From: Rhizobium ruizarguesonis
GTDB taxonomy: Bacteria; Pseudomonadota; Alphaproteobacteria; Rhizobiales; Rhizobiaceae
Assembly (NCBI RefSeq): GCF_012349115.1
Contig: NZ_PQIG01000090.1
Span: forward strand, 1 to 64,000
DNA length: 64,000 nucleotides
Direction of reading: 5' to 3'
The position numbers and the translations under genes are program-made. The first letter of the stretch is position 1; each line of letters starts with the position of its first letter. Below the pieces are notes generated by a model. It worked only from the letters and a program-made list of their open reading frames with translations. It was not told the origin of the DNA and did not search any database. Below are positions 37,098 to 44,742 of this stretch, piece by piece.

Positions 37098-38450
37098 CTA
37101 GTCTGCTCCGTCCTTTCTCGCCCGCTCGATGAATTTCCCTGCGACTGCTTTGCCGAGGGTGACACCTGCACGGTTGTCCATTTCGTAGTGGATGCCAGCC
37201 CAGATGCGGGAATCTCCGGCCTCTTTGCCGACCGCGCGGATGAACTCCGCATGGCTGGGGAACAGGTACGCAAGGATCTCGCAACGCGCCGTCGAGAGAG
37301 TGGAGTGATTTGACGGATAACTCGGAAAGGGCGGCACCGCGAACAGGGGAGTGATGCTCGGGTCAAGCTGGTTGGGCCGGAGGTACCAATAAGCGAACTT
37401 CCCGTCGTTGCTTGCAATGAACGCGTCGTAATGGACCGTTGCGAGCATCGAGTAAGCCCGTGCAGCCCGCGGGGGGTTCGAATCCGTGTTGTCCTCGAAC
37501 ATCCACTTGCTGGCATAGTCATACCAGCTGGTAAACAGGCCGGATGGACTCTGCCAGTAGAAGGCTTTGTAGTTGTTTGGAAATTTTCGCTCAAACTGCC
37601 GAACTGCATCCGTCTCGGCCTTTACGGTCGCCGACTGACAGTCGGGCGGAGCCGGCGGCCTGAATTCATCGGCTGATGCCAGCACGATCGGTTTCCAGTT
37701 GGGCATGGTTACATTGCCGGGTTTGTCTCCGACCCACATGCACGGCCCGGTCGGGACCGTGCCGGTCCACACTGCGTCGGAGCCATCGGCTTTTGCTCGC
37801 GCAATCACCTGCTCCGCTACTCGTCGCCCCAACTCGAGGCCGGCGGAAGAGTCGCTCGGGAACTGGACACCGGCAAGGACACGCGACTGAGCCGCTTCCT
37901 CGGCCATTGCCTGGAACGACGACGCCTCGTCCGGAAAGAAATAAGAAAGAACCGTCGCGGCGGCTCCGGCGGCTGCCGCGTGTTCAGACGGATAGGAAGG
38001 ACTCCGAGGTGTAGGCAGCGCAGTCGGGAGTGTCGCTTCCGCCTCGCTCGGGCGCGGGCGATTGTAGAAGTACTTCGACTCCCAGGCCGCGATGGTGGCG
38101 TCGTACATCGCCATCGTCAAATAAGTGTAGATGCGGTGCGCATTGGGGATCGGCTGGCCTGTGAGAACACGATTGTTGACCAGGTCGATCCATCGATAGC
38201 CGGGCGAGCCGGCGTCCCAGAACGTGATCTTGGCGGCGACCTGCGCGTCGTTCTTTGCGACAAGATCGTGGAGTTGCTCCAGCTCGGTTGCGGAAGTATC
38301 CGGTGGGGGCGGGACTCGGAAGTCCTTGCCCGACGTGATCACCCACGTCTTCCACGTTCCAGCATTTGGCTCTATCAGGTCCGATTGGGCGAAAGCGCAG
38401 TTCCCTGACAAAAGGATCACTGCGCAGGCCTTGCATAAGGCGCTGAGCAT
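37098..38450 (-). CDS. Vanadium-dependent haloperoxidase-like (PAP2 superfamily) protein
   Basis: A 450-residue exported protein (signal peptide ending CAFA). It has the helical layout of vanadium haloperoxidase/acid phosphatase relatives. An early SYPSEHAAAAGAAATVLSYFF element is followed by the active-site-like motifs FPSYPSNHSTLSTARCEIL and GDSRIWAGIHYEMDNRAGV. The SxxH and RxxxxxH patterns match vanadate or phosphate coordination in the superfamily. The frame opens 11 codons further upstream than the ATG at 38450, which fits the signal peptide better. Function, haloperoxidase or phosphatase, cannot be decided from sequence. Confidence 0.85.
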   Translation of the reverse strand: MLSALCKACAVILLSGNCAFAQSDLIEPNAGTWKTWVITSGKDFRVPPPPDTSATELEQLHDLVAKNDAQVAAKITFWDAGSPGYRWIDLVNNRVLTGQPIPNAHRIYTYLTMAMYDATIAAWESKYFYNRPRPSEAEATLPTALPTPRSPSYPSEHAAAAGAAATVLSYFFPDEASSFQAMAEEAAQSRVLAGVQFPSDSSAGLELGRRVAEQVIARAKADGSDAVWTGTVPTGPCMWVGDKPGNVTMPNWKPIVLASADEFRPPAPPDCQSATVKAETDAVRQFERKFPNNYKAFYWQSPSGLFTSWYDYASKWMFEDNTDSNPPRAARAYSMLATVHYDAFIASNDGKFAYWYLRPNQLDPSITPLFAVPPFPSYPSNHSTLSTARCEILAYLFPSHAEFIRAVGKEAGDSRIWAGIHYEMDNRAGVTLGKAVAGKFIERARKDGAD

Positions 38451-38524
38451 GTTGGGCCTCCCATGGTTGGTCCCCCGGCCCAAAGGCGGAGGCCTTTCTA
38501 CTTTACGGCTGCTCCGTCATAATT

Positions 38525-38538
38525 TTAGCGATCGCTAA
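38525..38538. promoter_or_regulatory. Perfect 14-base palindrome upstream of the haloperoxidase-like gene
   Basis: TTAGCGATCGCTAA, flanked by AT-rich bases, 75 bases before the ATG of the minus-strand gene. Size, symmetry and position fit an operator for a dimeric regulator. No regulator gene is adjacent on that side, so the binding protein is unknown. Confidence 0.45.
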
Positions 38539-39055
38539 TTGTAGCACCGGACACCGCCGGGCAAAAGGATCAAATGTGAGAATAGGCAGCGTTGCTAGTG
38601 TCACATCGGAAGACCGCTGTCTTCCTGACTTGTGGCCCGATTGCCGCTGTGACAGCGGCATGAAATTCCCCCGCAAAGTCGATGTTTGACAACCGGCTTC
38701 TGCGGCAGGGCAACGTCAGCTTCCCAGCCCGTCGAGACGTTCCGGTTCGATTGCGGGACTGCCCACGTTGGGTCAGATCGCGACAATGGTTGTGCGGAAA
38801 TGAATGTCTGCTCTGCCACATCGGGAAATCAGAACCGGTCGGTCCGTTTCCGGCCCCACACCGGTCGTCTACCCAAGCCGAGCCGATGTCCGTTGTTGGT
38901 GCAATCCGGTCGAAGATGCGCGGCGCTGTAGAGATGCCGCCTTTGCACCGATCTACTTCGCGCCCGCGGAAGCTTACCCATTATCGGCCGCTTGTTGAGG
39001 ACTTGAAGTCAGCTATCTCAAGCCGGAAAATATCTGGAACGTTGAGGAGCACGCG
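38539..39055. other. Intergenic region, no gene recognised
   Basis: About 515 bases between the divergent haloperoxidase-like and DUF2200 genes. Several short frames overlap on both strands but none is supported by a ribosome binding site or similarity. It presumably carries the DUF2200 promoter. Confidence 0.4.
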
Positions 39056-39406
39056 ATGACGAAGCATCGCATCTATTCAGTCAGCGTTGCGAGCGTCTAT
39101 CCCCACTATGTCGCCAAGGCAGAGAAGAAGGGGCGCACGAAGGCAGAGGTCGATGAAATCATCCGTTGGCTGACGGGGCATAGCCAGCAGAGCCTGGACG
39201 ATCAATTGGCTGAGAAGACCAACTTCGAGGATTTCTTTGCGCAAGCGCCTCAGATGAATTCCTCCCGATCGTTGATTACAGGCGTGATCTGCGGCGTCCG
39301 CGTGGAAGAAATCCAGGAAAAGACGATGCGGGAAATCCGCTACCTGGACAAATTGATCGACGAACTCGCCAAGGGGAAAGCGATGGAGAAGATCCTGCGG
39401 AAATAG
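39056..39406 (+). CDS. DUF2200 family protein
   Basis: A 116-residue protein matching the DUF2200 family throughout: [40 protein letters not shown] at the N-terminus and [37 protein letters not shown] at the C-terminus. The fold is predicted mixed alpha/beta, cytoplasmic. Members occur sporadically in many bacteria and have no assigned role. GAGGAGC lies about 8 bases before the ATG. Confidence 0.88.
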   Translation: MTKHRIYSVSVASVYPHYVAKAEKKGRTKAEVDEIIRWLTGHSQQSLDDQLAEKTNFEDFFAQAPQMNSSRSLITGVICGVRVEEIQEKTMREIRYLDKLIDELAKGKAMEKILRK

Positions 39407-39482
39407 CCAGTCGGGCTTGCATGAGCTCACCCAAGGCACGGGCGCAGAATCCGGCACCGCCTCGTCCAGGAGTGACGAATGT

Positions 39483-40181
39483 TCATTGTCGCGGGGCAAG
39501 GCCATCGAGCAGGAAGTCGAGGCCCTTCCTGAAAGCGCCGTCCCAATCATTGTCCAGCAGCAGACGAGAGCGCTCGATCGTCGGGTAGTCTTGGCTGAGA
39601 CCTGTCAGGCGCTGTTGCGCAGCGGTCCTGTCGTCGTCCGAGAGGTCGAAGTTCGCCCGGGTGGTGGTCGCGCCGATCACAAAATTCCAGAGCGACCAGA
39701 TCGCGACGTTCAAATCCGCATCGGCGACACCGGCTCCGGACAAAGTCTTGCTCAGCAGTTCCAGGCGACTGAGGGTGTTCGGGCCGAGCGCCCGGCGCGG
39801 CAGCAGCGATGCCGACCAGGGATGGCGCAGCATACTGGCGCGCCAGTCTTCGAGCATATGAACGATTTCCCCGCGCCAGTCTTGAGACGCATCGATTTCA
39901 GGCGGGCCGCGATATTCGAGCACCGAATCCAGCGCCAGATCGAAGACCTCCTCCTTGTTGCCGACGTGCCAATAGAGGCTCATCGCGCCGGCGCCGAGGC
40001 GATCGGCCAGCCGACGCATCTTCAAGCCGTCGACGCCCTCGGCGTCCAGCAGTTCCACCGCGGTCGCCACGATCCGCTCCAGGGAGAGAGGCGGCTCATT
40101 GCGCGGCGGCTGCCCGGACCGAGGTGATACACCTCTCCGGGCAGACCCTTTGCTCTCAGCGCCGCTGCGTTTGGCTGCCAT
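39483..40181 (-). CDS. TetR-family repressor, divergent from a RidA-like gene
   Basis: A 232-residue regulator. A basic disordered leader (about 1-28) precedes a TetR helix-turn-helix (about 30-80, with LKMRRLADRLGAGAMSLYWHVGNKEEV). The C-terminal part resembles the tetracycline-repressor type C-terminal domain. AAGGGAG six bases before the ATG at 40181 supports that start over the longer frame. A 54-base inverted repeat at 40246-40299, in the shared promoter region, is its likely operator. That would make it autoregulated and a repressor of the gene at 40374. Inducer unknown. Confidence 0.9.
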   Translation of the reverse strand: MAAKRSGAESKGSARRGVSPRSGQPPRNEPPLSLERIVATAVELLDAEGVDGLKMRRLADRLGAGAMSLYWHVGNKEEVFDLALDSVLEYRGPPEIDASQDWRGEIVHMLEDWRASMLRHPWSASLLPRRALGPNTLSRLELLSKTLSGAGVADADLNVAIWSLWNFVIGATTTRANFDLSDDDRTAAQQRLTGLSQDYPTIERSRLLLDNDWDGAFRKGLDFLLDGLAPRQ

Positions 40182-40245
40182 TCGTCTCCCTTTACTCATC
40201 AGACGTCGATCTAAGCCGACAATGCGGGGAATGTCGATCCTGACC

Positions 40246-40299
40246 GATTGACTCGTACGTCGTACGATGCAATTTAATCGTACGACGTACGAGTCAATC
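40246..40299. promoter_or_regulatory. Double operator between divergent tetR and ridA-like genes
   Basis: Two perfect 23-base inverted arms (40246-40268 and 40277-40299) separated by 8 bases. Each arm contains the 15-base palindrome TCGTACGTCGTACGA (or its complement form), so there are two complete TetR-type operators in opposite orientation. TTGACT elements lie at the outer edge of each arm, one on each strand, consistent with back-to-back promoters overlapped by the operators. Confidence 0.82.
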
Positions 40300-40373
40300 A
40301 TATGGCGATAAAATTCCATCCTGCCGGCAGTGAGGATCCGCCGCTCGCAGCCTTCGGCGCCCGGGAGAAAGTC

Positions 40374-40862
40374 ATGTCACGCGCAATCAAACATCTCATT
40401 ATCGGAGGACTCATCATCATGACCATCAGCGTTCCCACCGCGGCGACAGCCAATGAGGACGATCTCAAACTTGATATCGTCAATCCAAAAAACCTCTACG
40501 ACCCCTCGCCGAATGGCTACAGCACGGCAGTGATCGTGCCCCGCCAAGGCCGGCTGGCCTACATCTCCGGACAGGGCGGCCAGGACAGCAAGGGAGCCTT
40601 GTCGCCCGATTTCGCCGTCCAGGTGAAGCAGGCCTATGCGAATTTGCGCACCGCCCTCGATGCGCTCGGCGCAAGGCCGGATCAGGTCGCCAAGCTGACG
40701 GTCTTCGTGGTCGATCACGATATGTCCAAGCTTGAGGTGCTGACCAGCAACGTCAAGGACATGTTCGGCGCGTCGCTGCCGGCGCAGACGCTGATTCCCG
40801 TTCCCAAGCTGGCCATCGACCCCATGCTCTTCGAGGTCGAAGCTACCGTCGTTCTGGAATAG
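40374..40862 (+). CDS. Exported RidA-family protein
   Basis: A 162-residue Rid/YjgF/UK114 protein with a signal peptide (about 1-30, ending TATA), which is unusual because the classic enamine/imine deaminase RidA is cytoplasmic. The Rid fold motifs are present: AYISGQGGQD, QVKQAYANLRTALDALGARPDQVAKLTVFVVD. The catalytic Arg position in the PARS motif is Gln here (LPAQTLIPVPKLA), so deaminase activity is doubtful. GGGAGAAAG precedes the ATG at 40374; the frame is open from 40302. It is probably controlled by the divergent TetR protein. Confidence 0.87.
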   Translation: MSRAIKHLIIGGLIIMTISVPTAATANEDDLKLDIVNPKNLYDPSPNGYSTAVIVPRQGRLAYISGQGGQDSKGALSPDFAVQVKQAYANLRTALDALGARPDQVAKLTVFVVDHDMSKLEVLTSNVKDMFGASLPAQTLIPVPKLAIDPMLFEVEATVVLE

Positions 40863-41004
40863 GCGGCGGCGCCGGATCGACATAATTTCGGATTTTCCGG
40901 TGGCGCGCCAACATCTGCTCGGCGCGCCACGTTCGCTTTTATCGATGGCCATTGACCAACCGCCTGCGATGTGCGCCACTCATTCCTTGTACAAGGAAAA
41001 TCCC

Positions 41005-41430
41005 ATGCTCAAGTTCCTGCTCGCCCTCTCGATGGGTGTTTTTTGCGTATCGCCGCTTCAGGCCGGCGACATCACTCCCGTCATGAAAAGCTGCGTCTCG
41101 GCGGCGAAACCGGCGCGCTGCGAGATGTGGACGAAGGACTTCAAGGCGGCCCTGGAGCAGGCACAAAAGGGCGATCATGGCGCGCAGGGGATCGTCGCCT
41201 TCTGCCTTTCCACAGGTTGCCATGGTTCCGTCACCATCGACAAGGTCGCTTCCTGCAGCTGGCATCTCGTCATTGCCAATTCGGGCGCTGCGACAGTGCT
41301 CGACGCTTCCAACCTCAGGAACACCTGCCGGCCAATGACGCCGGCTGAGAAAGATCAGGCCCGCGCCTCGTCCCGCGATCTCGTCCAGAAGATTTACAAG
41401 CGCCCGATGGTCGCGACCGACCAGATGTAA
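41005..41430 (+). CDS. Small exported cysteine-containing protein
   Basis: A 141-residue protein with a clear signal peptide (LLALSMGVFCVSPLQAG). The mature part has five cysteines (SCVSAAK, ARCEMW, FCLSTGCHG, SCSWHL and NTCRPM give potential disulfides) and helical segments, and it resembles Sel1-like short periplasmic proteins only loosely (AQKGDHGAQGIVAFCLSTGC). The ATG at 41005 follows AAGGAAAATCCC. It may be cotranscribed with the RidA-like gene 142 bases upstream. No family named with confidence. Confidence 0.62.
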   Translation: MLKFLLALSMGVFCVSPLQAGDITPVMKSCVSAAKPARCEMWTKDFKAALEQAQKGDHGAQGIVAFCLSTGCHGSVTIDKVASCSWHLVIANSGAATVLDASNLRNTCRPMTPAEKDQARASSRDLVQKIYKRPMVATDQM

Positions 41431-41513
41431 TCGGTTGGGGTGCCGGCTCTGGGCGCAACGTCTGCGTGAGAATAAATCTCATTGCTCTCCTGGCTTTCGC
41501 CGCTATTCTCCAG

Positions 41514-41557
41514 CCAAAGAAAATCGGGCCAAAGAAAATCGGCCAAAGAAAATCGGG
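41514..41557. repeat. Three tandem copies of a 14/15-base repeat
   Basis: CCAAAGAAAATCGG(G) occurs three times head to tail, at 41514-41528, 41529-41542 and 41543-41557. The last copy ends in GGGAGGA, which is the ribosome binding site of the Dabb gene. The repeat therefore forms its 5' leader. Confidence 0.9.
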
Positions 41558-41567
41558 AGGACCACTG

Positions 41568-41876
41568 ATGATCCTGCACTGCGTATTCCTGCGGCTGAAG
41601 ACCGCGGTGACGACCGAAGACAAGCAGTCGCTGTTTGCGGCGATCGTCGCCCTGAAACAGGTCATTCCCGGCATATTGGATATCAAATACGGGCCGAATG
41701 TTTCGCCCGAGGGTTTGCATGGCGGCTTCGTCGACGGGTTTGCCGTGACCTTTGAAAGCGCCGAGGCCCGCGACGCCTATCTCATCCATCCCGAGCATGT
41801 GACGGTGGGCGAGCGTATCGTCTCGTCGACAGATGGAGGCCTTGCCGGCATCCTGGTCTTCGACCTCAATTTGTGA
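41568..41876 (+). CDS. Dabb (stress-responsive A/B barrel) protein
   Basis: A 102-residue Dabb-domain protein, starting MILHCVFLRLKTAVTTEDKQSLF and ending VSSTDGGLAGILVFDLNL, with the HPEHV motif characteristic of the family. Dabb domains are dimeric alpha/beta barrels related to ABM and NIPSNAP, and they bind small molecules. GGGAGGA upstream of the ATG at 41568 marks the start; the longer frame upstream is only translated tandem repeat. Confidence 0.86.
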   Translation: MILHCVFLRLKTAVTTEDKQSLFAAIVALKQVIPGILDIKYGPNVSPEGLHGGFVDGFAVTFESAEARDAYLIHPEHVTVGERIVSSTDGGLAGILVFDLNL

Positions 41877-41903
41877 GGGCCGCAGGATAGGCCTGCAGCC
41901 CTT
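41877..41903 (+). terminator. Possible terminator after the Dabb gene
   Basis: Arms GGGCCGCAGG/CCTGCAGCCC with one mismatch and a 5-base loop, immediately after the Dabb stop codon. Only a weak TT follows, so termination would be inefficient. It lies between convergent Dabb and aztC genes. Confidence 0.45.
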
Positions 41904-41908
41904 AATCC

Positions 41909-42808
41909 TCAGCTCGATTTCGCCATGGCGGCGGCGAGCTGATCGACATTGTACTTGAACATCTTCTCGTAGGTCGGCGCCGGTCCCTTGGCGTCGGACA
42001 GGGATTCGACATAGAGCTCGCCGCCGGGCTCGGCACCGGTTGCCTTGGCGACCTGCTTGACCAGGCGCGGGTCGTTGGAATTCTCGAAGAAATAGGCTTT
42101 CACATGCTCGCCCTTGATCTGCTCGATCAGCTTGGCGACGTCGGCGGCCGATGCCTCGCTTTCTGTGGACAGCCCAAGCGGTGCCAGGAAGCTGACATTA
42201 TATTCACGGCCGAAATAGCCGAAGGCATCGTGGCTGGTCAGCACCTTGCGGCGATCGTCGGCCACCTTGTCGAATTTCGCGTGGGCGTAGGCGTTCAATT
42301 CATCCAGCGTCCTGGTGTACTTCTCGGCATTGGCCTTGAAGGCGGCGGCGTCCGTGGGATCGGCCGATGACAGCGCCTTTTCGATATTGGCGACCCAGAC
42401 CTTGACGTTGACGGGGCTGTTCCAGACATGCGGATCGGTAATCTGTGCGCCGTCCTCTTCCATGGTGCGGGTGTTGATGCCTTCGGAAACGGTGACCGGT
42501 TTGCCCTTATAGCCCGAGGCGGTGATCAGCCGGTCCATCCAGCCTTCCAGTCCCTCGCCGCTGACGAAGGTAACCTGCGCTGCGTTCAAATTCTTCGCAT
42601 CGGCCGGCGACGGCTCGAATTCATGGGGGTCGCCGTTCGGCACGACGAGGCTCGTCACCTTGACGTGCTCGCCGCCGACCTGCTTGACGACATCGGCAAG
42701 CACGGTGAAGGAGGCCACAACCTTCAGCGTTTCGGCGGAGGCGGGCATGGCCGACAGCGCCATCAAAGCGGGGATTGCTGCGGAGAGAAGCAGTCTGTGC
42801 GATGTCAT
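41909..42808 (-). CDS. aztC: Zinc ABC transporter substrate-binding protein, AztC-type
   Basis: A 299-residue cluster A-I metal-binding protein with signal peptide (ending ASA). It would bind zinc in the periplasm and hand it to the AztB permease. Ligand candidates are His in GDPHEFEPS, His in DPHVWNSP, His in TSHDAFGYF and the Asp in NSNDPRL, a His/His/His/Asp set typical of zinc rather than manganese. There is no long His-rich loop before DPHVW, as in AztC and unlike ZnuA. Last gene of the operon, 16 bases after aztB. The AztD chaperone gene of the Paracoccus operon is absent here. Confidence 0.88.
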   Translation of the reverse strand: MTSHRLLLSAAIPALMALSAMPASAETLKVVASFTVLADVVKQVGGEHVKVTSLVVPNGDPHEFEPSPADAKNLNAAQVTFVSGEGLEGWMDRLITASGYKGKPVTVSEGINTRTMEEDGAQITDPHVWNSPVNVKVWVANIEKALSSADPTDAAAFKANAEKYTRTLDELNAYAHAKFDKVADDRRKVLTSHDAFGYFGREYNVSFLAPLGLSTESEASAADVAKLIEQIKGEHVKAYFFENSNDPRLVKQVAKATGAEPGGELYVESLSDAKGPAPTYEKMFKYNVDQLAAAMAKSS

Positions 42809-42824
42809 CGAAGTCTCCTTGGGA

Positions 42825-43697
42825 TCAGCCCTTCAAATGCGGGCGGGGGAAGAAGCGCCGGGCCAGGCCGGAAGGCGCGAAAAGAATAGAAAAGCCGTAG
42901 AGGATCGCCGCCGTCATGATGATCGTCGGGCCGGAGGCGAGCTCGAGATGGTAGGAGGCGATCAGGCCGAGATAACCGGAGGCGGCGGCACTGGCGGCTG
43001 ATATCGCCATCATCACGGCTAAGCTGCGCGACCAGAGCTGGGCGACGGCTGCCGGCAGCATCATCAGGCCGACGGCCATCAGCGTGCCGAGCGCCTGGAA
43101 GCTGGCGACGAGGTTCAGCACCACCAGCAGCAGGAAGAGCACGTGATAGACCGGCCCGCGCCCGCCGACGGCGCGCAGAAAACCCGGATCGAAACATTCG
43201 GCCACCAGCGGCCGGTAGATGAAGGCGAGGACGACGAGGGTCAGCGAGGTGATCGCGCCGATCAGATAAAGGGCGGGCGCATCGATCGCCAGGATGGTGC
43301 CGAAGAGCACATGCAGCAGATCGATATTCGAGCCGCGCAGCGAGACGATCAGCACGCCGAGCGCCAGCGAGGCGAGATAGAAGCTGGCAAAGCTCGCATC
43401 CTCCTGCAGCGCGGTCATCCGGCTGACGGCGCCGGAAAGCAGCGCCACCGACAGGCCGGCGATGAGGCCGCCGAGGCCCATCGCCGTCAGCGACAGGGAG
43501 CCGGCGACGAGGTAACCGATGGCAGCCCCCGGCAGCACGGCATGGCTCATCGCGTCACCCATCAGGCTCATGCGCCGCAGCATCAGGAAGACGCCGATCG
43601 GGCCGGAGCCGAGCCCAAGGCAAAGGCAGGCGATGAGCGCCCGGCGCATGAAACCGTAATCGGCAAAGGGCGCCAGGAAGAGATCGTAAGCCGTCAT
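42825..43697 (-). CDS. aztB: Zinc ABC transporter permease, AztB-type
   Basis: A 290-residue inner-membrane permease of the ABC-3 family with about eight hydrophobic spans. The conserved stretches MRRMSLMGDAMSHAVLPGAA (as LRRMSLMGDAMSHAV), LLHVLFGTILAID and FQALGTLMAVGLMMLPAA are all present. Its ATG overlaps the AztA stop by four bases (43694-43697), so the two are translationally coupled. It forms the membrane channel for the ATPase upstream and the binding protein downstream. Confidence 0.92.
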   Translation of the reverse strand: MTAYDLFLAPFADYGFMRRALIACLCLGLGSGPIGVFLMLRRMSLMGDAMSHAVLPGAAIGYLVAGSLSLTAMGLGGLIAGLSVALLSGAVSRMTALQEDASFASFYLASLALGVLIVSLRGSNIDLLHVLFGTILAIDAPALYLIGAITSLTLVVLAFIYRPLVAECFDPGFLRAVGGRGPVYHVLFLLLVVLNLVASFQALGTLMAVGLMMLPAAVAQLWSRSLAVMMAISAASAAASGYLGLIASYHLELASGPTIIMTAAILYGFSILFAPSGLARRFFPRPHLKG

Positions 43698-44443
43698 GCC
43701 GCCGGCGCCTCTTCGGGTGCACAGGCATTCGCATCCTCATCCCAGCGCTCGGCCATGGCGCGCGCTTTCAGGAGATTGACGGAGGACATGACGTCTGCGG
43801 TCGCACCCCAGCCGACCAGCTCGCGGGCAAGCAGCAGGGTTTGCGGGAAATGGGCGCGGACGAGCTCGAAATCGTGCAGCACGGCGATCACCGTGCGGCC
43901 TTCGCCATGCCAGCGGGTGACGATATCGACGAGGTCCCTGGTGGTGCGGGCATCGATTGCCGTAAACGGCTCGTCGAGCAGGATGATGCCGGCATCCTGC
44001 AGCAGCAGGCGGGCAAAGAGCACGCGCTGGAACTGGCCGGCCGACAGCGAGCCGACATGGCGCCGGCCGAAGCCTTCGAGGCCGACGGCAGAGAGCGCCT
44101 CGCCTGCCCTCTTCACCTCGGCGGGCGCGATGCGGCCGAAGGCGCCCGTCTTCTTCCAGGCGCCGAGCATGACGGTGTCGATGACCGAGATCGGAAAACG
44201 CCGGTCGATCTCGGCCGCCTGCGGCAGGTAACCGAATTCCGCCCGCCCCAGCCTGTGCTCGACCCTGCCTTCCCCGGGGCGAAGCTCGCCCATGATCGCC
44301 TTCAGCAGCGTCGACTTGCCCGCCCCGTTCGGCCCGGCAATCGCCGTCAGGCTGCCCGAGGCGAAGGCGCCGGAGACATGATGGACGGCGGGGTGCCGGT
44401 TATAGGCGACGGTCAAATTCTCGAGACGGATCAGCGGCGTCAT
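43694..44443 (-). CDS. aztA: Zinc ABC transporter ATPase, AztA-type
   Basis: A 249-residue ABC ATPase: Walker A GPNGAGKST, Q-loop GYLPQAAEID, signature SLSAGQFQRV (SAGQF in place of the usual SGGQ), Walker B IILLDEPF and the H-loop VLHDFE. It energises zinc uptake through AztB. Its start codon overlaps the stop of the small membrane ORF just upstream (44440-44443, ATGA). Members of this branch of metal importers commonly show the SAGQ variation. Confidence 0.93.
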   Translation of the reverse strand: MTPLIRLENLTVAYNRHPAVHHVSGAFASGSLTAIAGPNGAGKSTLLKAIMGELRPGEGRVEHRLGRAEFGYLPQAAEIDRRFPISVIDTVMLGAWKKTGAFGRIAPAEVKRAGEALSAVGLEGFGRRHVGSLSAGQFQRVLFARLLLQDAGIILLDEPFTAIDARTTRDLVDIVTRWHGEGRTVIAVLHDFELVRAHFPQTLLLARELVGWGATADVMSSVNLLKARAMAERWDEDANACAPEEAPAA

Positions 44444-44568
44444 GGCAAGAGAACCGCCCAGTGGATCGCCAACCAGAGGAGCGCAATGACCAGTGCCATG
44501 CCGATCACCCTAGATAGAGCCGACTGTCCCAGCAGGCTGACGGAGGGGCGGTCGGGGCTCGGGGGCAT
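44440..44568 (-). CDS. 42-residue single-span membrane ORF leading the zinc importer operon
   Basis: A short frame starting at the ATG at 44568 with AGGAT eight bases upstream. Its product has a polar, proline-rich start (MPPSPDRPSVSLLGQS), then one hydrophobic span of about 20 residues (IGMALVIALLWLAIHWAVLL) and ends LLP. The stop codon overlaps the aztA start by four bases, an arrangement that makes expression coupled. It is too short for routine gene finding. It could be a small subunit or regulator of the transporter, but no similar protein is recalled. Confidence 0.62.
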   Translation of the reverse strand: MPPSPDRPSVSLLGQSALSRVIGMALVIALLWLAIHWAVLLP

Positions 44569-44583
44569 GGCACATCCTACAAT

Positions 44584-44610
44584 GTAATAACATTACGGTT
44601 ATGTTATAAC
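44584..44610. promoter_or_regulatory. Zur-like operator pair
   Basis: Two adjacent imperfect palindromes, GTAATAACATTAC (44584-44596) and GTTATGTTATAAC (44598-44610), begin 16 bases upstream of the small membrane ORF. The second contains ATGTTATAAC, close to the TGTTATA-type zinc-uptake regulator sites of alphaproteobacteria. Position before a zinc importer makes zinc-repressed control likely. Confidence 0.68.
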
Positions 44611-44742
44611 GATTGCGGCGAGATTGAGGCGGAAGCTAGTCCCAGATTCATTGCTAAGCTAAATACGGGCAGCATTCGACATGAGATGATCGCGTGCGCG
44701 CATCCATTTGACAGCCATATGCTGCTGAGCCAGATTTGACGC

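Noticed and set aside
38570-38998. Short frames between the haloperoxidase-like and DUF2200 genes
   Set aside because: Overlapping on both strands with no start signal or recognised product.
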